A stretch of 64,000 nt of DNA from contig NZ_JACHGU010000001.1 in the NCBI RefSeq assembly GCF_014202435.1, forward strand, positions 620,001 through 684,000. The letters run 5' to 3'. This document shows positions 58,089 to 64,000 of this stretch, in pieces. Below the pieces are notes generated by a model. The model was not told the DNA's origin and did no database searches. It saw nothing but the letters and a program-made list of their open reading frames with translations. The stretch is from Pseudoxanthomonas broegbernensis. GTDB taxonomy: Bacteria; Pseudomonadota; Gammaproteobacteria; Xanthomonadales; Xanthomonadaceae. The position numbers and the translations under genes are program-made. The first letter of the stretch is position 1; each line of letters begins with the position of its first letter.

Positions 58089-59971
58089 GCGGCCTGCAGC
58101 CCCGCATGACGCCGCTTCCGCCCCCGGCGCTGCGCCTGGACGGCCTGCTGGGCGAGGCGATGGAGGCCAACCGCCGCGGGCGCCTGTCGACTTTCGTCAC
58201 CGGCCCCGGCAGCCCGGCCATCGCCATCTTCGATCCGGCGCGCCGCGCGGGCAACGAGGGCGGCGACTGGTACGGCGAGCATGCCGGGAAGTGGCTGGTG
58301 GCCGCCTCGCGCGCGGCGCAGCGCAGCGGCGACGAGGCGCTGCGCGGCCATGTGGCCGCGGTGGCCGACCACCTGGCCGCGTGCCAGGAGCCGGACGGCT
58401 ACCTGGGCAACTACCCGCCGCACCGCCGCTTCGACGTACCGCAGCCGCCGCGTCCGGAAAGCTGGAACGGCGAGCCGGCCCTGCGCACCTGGGACGTGTG
58501 GACGCACAGCTACCTGGTCCTGGGACTGGTGGAGGCCTGGAGGCTGACCGGCGACGCCGGCCACCTGCGCGCCGCCGCCCGCATCGGCGACCTGTGCCAC
58601 GACACCTTCGTGGTGCGCGGGCTGGACATCACCACGGTGGGCAACCACCACGGCATGTCGGCCACGGTGCTGCTGGACCCGGCCGTGGAGCTGTACCGGG
58701 CGACGGCGGCGCCGCGCTACCTCGAACTGGCCGAGACGATCCTGGCCCAGGCCGACGCCCATCCCCGACTGGCGCTGCTGCGGCAGGCGCTGGACGGCGC
58801 CGACGCCTCGGAGATCGCCACCGGCAAGGCGTACCAGTTGTGCTGGAACCTGGTCGGGCTGGCCAAGCTGCATCGCGCGACGGGCCGCGCCGAACTGGGC
58901 GAGGCGGTCGACCGCCTCTGGCGCAACATCCGCGACCACCACCTCAGCCTGGGCGGCGGCCCGTTCGGCGGCATCGGCCACCGCTCGCGCGAGGTCTTCA
59001 ATCCCGCGTTCGTCTTCGACCCCGGCGCCTACATCGAGACCTGCTCGGTGCTGGCCTGGATGCAGCTCAACCGCGAGCTGCTGCTGCTCACCGGGCAGGC
59101 CCGCTATGCCGAGGAACTGGAGCGCAGCGCCTACAACGACCTGCTCGGCGCCGCCGCGCCCAATGGCGAGGACTGGTGCTACTACAGCTTCGCCAACGGC
59201 CGCCGCATCCACACCAAGTACTGGCGCTGCTGCAAGTCCAGCGGCGCGATGGCGCTGGAGGAACTGCAGGCGGTCGCATGGACGCGGCGGGGCACCGACG
59301 GCGTATCGCTGAACCTGCTCGCGCCCGGGCGGGCGGAGTTCGAGCTGGGCGGGACGCCGGTGGCGTTCCAGGTCCGGACCGGCTATCCGCACGCGGGCAC
59401 GCTGGCCGTCGCGGTGGCGCCTGCGCAGGCCTGCGAATTCGAATGGCAGTGCCGCCTGCCGGCCTGGGCCGGCGCAGCGGTGCTGCGGGTCAACGGCGAG
59501 GTCGCGCCCGTTTCCGCGGCGGACGGCTGGCTGCGGCTGCGCCGGCGCTGGCAGCCGGGCGACCGGATCGAGATCGAACTGTCGATGTCGCCGCGGCTGG
59601 AGCGGCGCACCTATCGCAACGTGCAGGAGTCCCTCGCGCCGGACGGATCGCCGGTGCGCCAGCAGGTGCTGCTGCGCGAGTACGTGGCCCTGGCGCGCGG
59701 GCCGCTGGCCTATGCCACCGGGCTGATCGACGGCTATCGCACCGGCGAGACCGTGCTGCCGCCCGAATGCGGCGAGGCGTGGGTGGCCGCGCTGCCCGCG
59801 GACCCGGACGGCAGCGTGCCGCTGGAGCTTCGCCCGGCGCGGCGCGCGCCCATCGTGTTCCGGCCGTACTACGGCATCGACGGGCGCACCGACGGCGCAT
59901 GGCGGATCACCTGGCTGGAGCACGCGCCCGCCGCCGACCACCGCGGCGGGAACGACTGTGGCGACATGTGA
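58085..59971 (+). CDS. GH127-family glycoside hydrolase (beta-L-arabinofuranosidase type, DUF1680)
   Basis: A 628-residue enzyme. The alpha/alpha barrel (about 60-400) carries the zinc/cysteine site of GH127: E318 and C320 in YIETCS, C382-C383 in RCCKSSGAMAL, all present. GH127 members remove beta-L-arabinofuranose or unusual sugars such as aceric acid. A C-terminal beta-sandwich follows (LLAPGRAEFELGG onward). No signal peptide, so it acts in the cytoplasm after import. Its ATG overlaps the previous stop. Confidence 0.88.
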   Translation: MSGLQPRMTPLPPPALRLDGLLGEAMEANRRGRLSTFVTGPGSPAIAIFDPARRAGNEGGDWYGEHAGKWLVAASRAAQRSGDEALRGHVAAVADHLAACQEPDGYLGNYPPHRRFDVPQPPRPESWNGEPALRTWDVWTHSYLVLGLVEAWRLTGDAGHLRAAARIGDLCHDTFVVRGLDITTVGNHHGMSATVLLDPAVELYRATAAPRYLELAETILAQADAHPRLALLRQALDGADASEIATGKAYQLCWNLVGLAKLHRATGRAELGEAVDRLWRNIRDHHLSLGGGPFGGIGHRSREVFNPAFVFDPGAYIETCSVLAWMQLNRELLLLTGQARYAEELERSAYNDLLGAAAPNGEDWCYYSFANGRRIHTKYWRCCKSSGAMALEELQAVAWTRRGTDGVSLNLLAPGRAEFELGGTPVAFQVRTGYPHAGTLAVAVAPAQACEFEWQCRLPAWAGAAVLRVNGEVAPVSAADGWLRLRRRWQPGDRIEIELSMSPRLERRTYRNVQESLAPDGSPVRQQVLLREYVALARGPLAYATGLIDGYRTGETVLPPECGEAWVAALPADPDGSVPLELRPARRAPIVFRPYYGIDGRTDGAWRITWLEHAPAADHRGGNDCGDM

Positions 59972-59993
59972 GGCCACAGGCAAGTGCAGCCCG

Positions 59994-60008
59994 GCTATTG
60001 AAGATAGC
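59994..60008 (+). promoter_or_regulatory. shared operator motif, copy C (CoA-transferase), perfect dyad
   Basis: GCTAT-TGAAG-ATAGC, a perfect 5-bp dyad that contains TTGAAGATAGC (59998-60008). It is 75 bp upstream of the CoA-transferase start; TACACA/CACACT follows at the -10-like distance seen at the other copies. Copies A and B keep the right half and are weaker on the left. Confidence 0.6.
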
Positions 60009-60082
60009 GCCGCCGGGTTGGTCGCGAGCCTTCCCCCCTACACACTGACTGCGAGCACGGATTGCATGGAGACGACGAGCAG

Positions 60083-61255
60083 ATGAGCGCACGATCCCCC
60101 TTCGATTTCCCCAGGCAGGGCCCCGCCGGGCCGCTGACCGGGGTCAGGGTGCTGGACCTGAGTGCCTACATCGCCGGCCCGTACGGCTGCTCGCTGCTGG
60201 CCGACCAGGGCGCGAGCGTGCTCAAGGTCGAACCGCCGGCCGGCGACAACCTGCGCCGCTATCCCTCCACCCTGGAGGCGGAGAGCCGGGCCTTCCTCGG
60301 CGTCAACCGCAGCAAGCGCGGCGTGGTGCTGGACCTCAAGGCCGATGGCGACCACGCGCGCCTGCTGCGCCTGGTGCGCGAGGCCGACGTGCTGGTGCAC
60401 AACTTCCGACCCGGCGTGCCCGAGCGCCTGCGCATCGACCATCCGACGCTGCAGGCGATCAACCCGCGCCTGGTCTACTGCGCGGTGACCGGCTACGGCG
60501 AGACCGGGCCGCTGAAGGACAAGGCCGGCTACGACCAGGTCCTGCAGACCATGACCGGCATGTGCGTGGAGCAGGGCGACCGTCGCGGCGCGCCGGAGGT
60601 CCTCTACGGCTCGGTCGTGGACTACTACGCGGCGGCGCTGGTGGCCGCGGGCGTGTCGTCGGCCCTGTACGAGCGCGAGCGCAGCGGCGAAGGCCAGTAC
60701 GTGGGCGTGTCCCTGCTGCGCGCGGCGCTGGCGATGCAGTCGGCGCGGCTGGTCTGGGCCGAGGGCGAGCCGGCCAACGTGCGCCGCGACATGCGCTCCG
60801 GCGGCATCACCGGCCTGCATCCCACCCGCGAGGGCTGGCTGTACCTGTCGGCCAACACGCCGCACTTCTGGCAGGCGCTGTGCGAGCTGGTCGGATTGCC
60901 GGCACTGGCCGAGGACCCGCGCTACGACAGCGTGCGCAAGCGCGCCGAGCACACCGACGAACTCGTCCCGCGGCTGCACCAGGCCCTGTCCGCGCGCACC
61001 GCGCTGGAATGGGAGGCCGTGTTCGGGGAACGCGTGCCCTGCGCGGCCGCGCGCCGGGTCGAGGAGATGTTCGACCATCCGCAGGTGGCGGCCGAGGGCA
61101 TCGTCGAGACGATCCCGCATCCGCTGCTGTCCAGCTACCGCGGCGTGGCCCACCCGATCCGGTTCGGGCGCACCCCGGGCCCGGCGCCGTTCGCCGCGCC
61201 GATGCTGGGCGAGCACAACGGCCTGCTTCCCGGCGAGGACGGCGCGGTCGCCTGA
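60083..61255 (+). CDS. family III CoA-transferase (CaiB/BaiF/FRC type)
   Basis: A 390-residue CoA-transferase. VRVLDLSAYIAGPYGCSLLA (about 21-40) binds CoA, FLGVNRSKRGVVLDLK is the family signature, and the catalytic Asp is D151 in GYDQVLQTMTG. It moves CoA between carboxylic acids. TTG at 60062 is an upstream alternative, but GGAGACGACGAG precedes the ATG. It has its own promoter region with motif C and a terminator, so it is a separate unit from GH127. Confidence 0.9.
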   Translation: MSARSPFDFPRQGPAGPLTGVRVLDLSAYIAGPYGCSLLADQGASVLKVEPPAGDNLRRYPSTLEAESRAFLGVNRSKRGVVLDLKADGDHARLLRLVREADVLVHNFRPGVPERLRIDHPTLQAINPRLVYCAVTGYGETGPLKDKAGYDQVLQTMTGMCVEQGDRRGAPEVLYGSVVDYYAAALVAAGVSSALYERERSGEGQYVGVSLLRAALAMQSARLVWAEGEPANVRRDMRSGGITGLHPTREGWLYLSANTPHFWQALCELVGLPALAEDPRYDSVRKRAEHTDELVPRLHQALSARTALEWEAVFGERVPCAAARRVEEMFDHPQVAAEGIVETIPHPLLSSYRGVAHPIRFGRTPGPAPFAAPMLGEHNGLLPGEDGAVA

Positions 61256-61318
61256 CCTCGGCCCGTCCGTCCCGCCGCTGGGCCGCCTCGCCCAGGGCGG
61301 GCGGAACGCGGACACGGA

Positions 61319-61350
61319 AAAGGCCCGGAGACGATCCGGGCCTTTCGTTT
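61319..61350. terminator. bidirectional terminator between CoA-transferase and rpsT
   Basis: AAAGGCCCGGA and TCCGGGCCTTT around a 5-nt loop; TTTCGTTT on the plus side and AAAA on the minus side. Serves the convergent CoA-transferase and rpsT genes. Confidence 0.88.
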
Positions 61351-61398
61351 GCTTGCCGTTTCGTCAGCGCGCGCGGCCGGGCCGCGCGGCGCGAGGAA

Positions 61399-61668
61399 TC
61401 AGGCGGCGGCCAGCGCCTTGATGCGCGCGCTCAGGCGGCTCTTGTGGCGGGCGGCCTTGTTCTTGTGGATCAGGCCGCGGGAGCTGAGGCGGTCGAGCAG
61501 CGGCTGGGCCGACTTGAAGGCTTCCTGCGCGGTCGCCGCATCGTTGGCATCGAGCGCTTTGATAACCTTCTTGACGGCGGTGCGAAGCATCGAGCGCTGG
61601 CTGTTGTTGCGCTGGTTGCGCACGACGGTCTGCTTGGCGCGCTTCTTGGCGGACTTGATGTTGGCCAC
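61399..61668 (-). CDS. rpsT: 30S ribosomal protein S20
   Basis: An 89-residue S20: [20 protein letters not shown] and later [14 protein letters not shown]. The start is GTG, not ATG, with AGGAT upstream; E. coli rpsT also uses a non-AUG start, linked there to translational autoregulation. Divergent from murJ. Confidence 0.97.
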   Translation of the reverse strand: MANIKSAKKRAKQTVVRNQRNNSQRSMLRTAVKKVIKALDANDAATAQEAFKSAQPLLDRLSSRGLIHKNKAARHKSRLSARIKALAAA

Positions 61669-61804
61669 GGTGGAAATCCTGGAAACTGGGATGGAATTTT
61701 ACGGCACGCAGCCCGGCAGATGCCGGGCGCGGGCAACGGAAGAAGGAAATTATGGTGTATTCAGGGACTTGCGTCAACCGAGCCGGTGCCCGGCGGAGCC
61801 TGGC

Positions 61805-63466
61805 GTGAGCCGACCCAGCGACGGGGCCGGCCGGGCCGGGGAGGCCCGGCCACCGGCGCGGCAATCCGGGCTGCTGCGCTCGACCGCCGTGTTCAGCGCG
61901 ATGACCCTGTTGTCGCGGGTATCGGGCCTGGTCCGCGACCAGGTCTACGCCCACGTCTTCGGCGCCGGCGCGGCGATGGACGCCTTCTTCGTCGCCTTCC
62001 GCCTGCCCAACTTCATGCGCCGGCTCTCGGCCGAGGGCTCGTTCTCCATGGCCTTCGTGCCGGTGCTGGCCGAGTACCGGCAGACCCGCGACCACGCCGA
62101 GGTCAAGGAGCTGGTCGACCGGGTGGCCGGCACCCTGGCCGCGGCGCTGCTGGTGGTGACCGCGGCGGTGCTGCTGCTGGCGCCGTGGATCGCCCGCCTG
62201 GTCGCCCCCGAGTTCGCCCCCGAGCAGCAGCGTCTGCTGGCCGACCTGCTGCGCATCACCTTCCCGTACGCGCTGTTCATCTCCCTGGCCTCGCTGGCCG
62301 GCGGCATCCTCAACACCTGGCGCCGCTTCGCGATACCGGCGCTGTCCCCGGTGCTGCTGAACCTGTCGATGATCGCCGCCGCGCTGGGGCTGGCGCCGCT
62401 GATGGGCGGCTCGGTGCTGGCCCTGGGCTGGGGCGTGCTTGCCGCCGGCATGCTGCAACTGGCGTTCCAGTTGCCCTGGCTGGCCCGGCTGGGGCTGCTG
62501 CCGCGGCCGCGCTGGGGCGCCGCGCACGCCGGCGTGCGCCGGATCATGACGCTGATGGTGCCGACCCTGTTCGGTTCGTCGGTGGTCCAGTTCAACCTGC
62601 TGTTCAACACCTGGGTGGCCGCGTTCCTGGCCGGGGGCAGCGTGAGCTGGCTGTACTACAGCGACCGATTGCTGGAATTCCCGCTGGGCATGTTCGGCGT
62701 GGCGATCGGTACGGTCATCCTGCCGCACCTGTCCTCGCGGCACGCGGCGACCGACCCGGAAGGGTTCTCGCGCGGGCTCGACTGGGGCTTCCGCCTGTGC
62801 GTGCTGATCGGGGTGCCAGCGGCGCTGGGCCTGGTCGTGTGCGCGCAGCCGCTCATCGCCACGCTGTTCCAGTACGGCCGGTTCGACGCACTGGATGCGC
62901 GCATGAGCGCCTGGAGCCTGATGGCGCAGTCCATCGCGGTGCCGGCCTTCCTGCTGGTGAAGGTGCTGGCCCCGGCCTTCTATTCGCGGCAGGACACGCG
63001 CACGCCGGTACGCGCGGCGGTGGCGGCGGTGCTGGTCAACGCGGCCTGTACCGCGGTGCTGCTGGGGCTGCTGCTGTATGCCACCGATGCCGGGCGCGCG
63101 GCGCTGGATGCGGCCGGAGGCCGTATCGGCCAGGCGCTGGCCTCCCTGCAGGGGGCGCACGCGCTATTGGCCCTGGCCATCGCGATTGCCGGCTGGACCA
63201 ATGCCCTGCAACTGGCCTGGCTGCTGCGCCGGGCCGGGGTCTACCGGCGCTCGCCGGGCTGGGGGCGTCTGCTGGTCCAGGTGGCGGTCGGGGCGGCCGG
63301 GCTGCTGGCGGTGGTGCTGTGGCTGCGCGGTCTGTGGCCGGACTGGGACCACTGGGCCTGGTGGGAGCGGGGGTGGAGGCTCATGGCGCTGGTCGGCGGC
63401 GGCGCGGTGGCGTACGCGGGGTTGCTGCTCCTGCTGGGCCTGCGGCCGCGCCATCTGCGCGCTTGA
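61805..63466 (+). CDS. murJ: MurJ, lipid II flippase
   Basis: A 553-residue MOP-superfamily flippase with about 13-14 membrane segments. Hallmarks: LLSRVSGLVRDQVYAHVFGA (about 35-54), MDAFFVAFRLPNFMRRLSAEG and GSFSMAFVPVLAEY. Start is GTG; in-frame upstream sequence is the rpsT promoter region and gives no protein-like residues. Usual neighbour of rpsT and ribF in this group. Confidence 0.95.
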   Translation: MSRPSDGAGRAGEARPPARQSGLLRSTAVFSAMTLLSRVSGLVRDQVYAHVFGAGAAMDAFFVAFRLPNFMRRLSAEGSFSMAFVPVLAEYRQTRDHAEVKELVDRVAGTLAAALLVVTAAVLLLAPWIARLVAPEFAPEQQRLLADLLRITFPYALFISLASLAGGILNTWRRFAIPALSPVLLNLSMIAAALGLAPLMGGSVLALGWGVLAAGMLQLAFQLPWLARLGLLPRPRWGAAHAGVRRIMTLMVPTLFGSSVVQFNLLFNTWVAAFLAGGSVSWLYYSDRLLEFPLGMFGVAIGTVILPHLSSRHAATDPEGFSRGLDWGFRLCVLIGVPAALGLVVCAQPLIATLFQYGRFDALDARMSAWSLMAQSIAVPAFLLVKVLAPAFYSRQDTRTPVRAAVAAVLVNAACTAVLLGLLLYATDAGRAALDAAGGRIGQALASLQGAHALLALAIAIAGWTNALQLAWLLRRAGVYRRSPGWGRLLVQVAVGAAGLLAVVLWLRGLWPDWDHWAWWERGWRLMALVGGGAVAYAGLLLLLGLRPRHLRA

Positions 63467-63565
63467 GCCGCCCCGGCGCTTGGCGGCGGCTATACTTCGG
63501 GGTTCGGCCCCGGGCCGGCGCCGTCGTGGCGCCGCGGGGCGCCGCAACCGGTCATAAGCGAGTAG

Positions 63566-64000
63566 ATGAGCAGGCTGTTCCGTGACGTCGATGGCGGGTC
63601 GCTGTGCCCGCGCGGCAGCGTGGTCTGCATCGGCGCCTTCGACGGCCTCCACCTGGGCCACCGGGCGCTGCTGCGGCACGCGGTCGCGCGCGCGCAGGCG
63701 CTGGGCCTGCCCGCGGTGGCGCTGAGCTTCGAGCCGCTGCCGCGCGAATTCTTCGCCAGGGCCGCGCCGCCGCCGCGCCTGACCCTGCCGCGCGACCGGA
63801 TAGAGGGCCTGCTGGCCCTGGGCATCGACAAGCTCGGCCTGCTGCGCTTCAACGCCGCATTGGCGGCGATGCCGGCGGAGGAGTTCGTCCGCCGCGTGCT
63901 CGCCGGGCGCCTGGGGGCGCGCGAGATATGGATCGGGCCGGAGTTCCGCTTCGGGTACCGCCGCGGCGGCGACCTGGCGCTGTTGCGGGCGATGGGCGCG
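63566..64000 (+). CDS. ribF: RibF, bifunctional riboflavin kinase/FAD synthetase, cut by window edge
   Basis: The first 145 codons: the FAD-synthetase nucleotidyltransferase domain with VVCIGAFDGLHLGHRALL (about 19-36) and the later WIGPEFRFGYRRGGD. A TATACT -10 element lies at about 63491 upstream. The kinase domain lies beyond the edge. Confidence 0.95.
   Translation, partial: MSRLFRDVDGGSLCPRGSVVCIGAFDGLHLGHRALLRHAVARAQALGLPAVALSFEPLPREFFARAAPPPRLTLPRDRIEGLLALGIDKLGLLRFNAALAAMPAEEFVRRVLAGRLGAREIWIGPEFRFGYRRGGDLALLRAMGA

Overview
The window is a GC-rich chromosomal segment (roughly 70% G+C) with the gene order and protein styles of the Xanthomonadaceae/Lysobacteraceae (Lysobacter, Luteimonas or Pseudoxanthomonas type). 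This placement is an inference from protein resemblance and synteny (rplU-rpmA-obgE, rpsT/murJ/ribF, pstSCAB-phoU with two pstS genes, rnr-rlmB, uvrA); no 16S gene is present. I see no insertion sequence, prophage, integrase or CRISPR array. The window cuts two genes: a UbiB/AarF-type kinase at the left edge and ribF at the right edge.

Layout. 1-13 kb is a stress and DNA-end-repair block: UbiB-like kinase, DUF3182 protein, alpha/beta hydrolase, isochorismatase-fold hydrolase, small polar proteins, an SDR with a Gln-rich head, a DUF421 membrane protein, topoisomerase IB, a histone-tail-like DUF6496 protein, Ku, LigD and a BON-domain protein. 13-21 kb is RNA metabolism plus signalling: tRNA-Leu(CAG), rnr, a GFA-family protein, rlmB, a seven-bladed-propeller diguanylate cyclase and rnt. 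21-23.3 kb is a three-gene hvfABC-type peptide-modification operon whose precursor carries EF-hands and EGKCG repeats. 23.4-31 kb is the phosphate regulon: phoU, pstB, pstA, pstC, pstS, a second pstS and a divergent OprP-like porin, with Pho boxes readable before all three promoter-proximal genes. 31-45 kb is mostly housekeeping (nth, crotonases, FKBP-like protein, Nudix and sulfurtransferase, an SDR/LysR divergent pair, USP, thioesterase, uvrA, rplU, rpmA, obgE).

45-61 kb is the most unusual part. It holds a CitE-like lyase, a beta-propeller/sodium-symporter fusion, a LysR regulator, an alkaline phosphatase lipoprotein, a TonB-dependent receptor, and then four genes overlapping by 4 bp each: beta-lactamase-fold hydrolase, ribokinase, a TIM-barrel/FGE-like fusion and a GH127 enzyme. 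A family III CoA-transferase follows. An 11-bp motif, TTGAA(G/C)ATAGC, lies 64-101 bp upstream of the three transcription units (lyase, receptor, CoA-transferase), with a -10-like hexamer about 43 bp downstream of it in each case. My inference is a local regulon for an acylated or acid-bearing glycoconjugate: outer-membrane uptake, periplasmic or cytoplasmic deglycosylation and de-esterification, sugar phosphorylation, and acid degradation through a CoA thioester and a CitE-type cleavage. The substrate is not known from the sequence.

The two candidates for something new are this three-promoter catabolic regulon and the EF-hand/EGKCG precursor with its MNIO enzyme.
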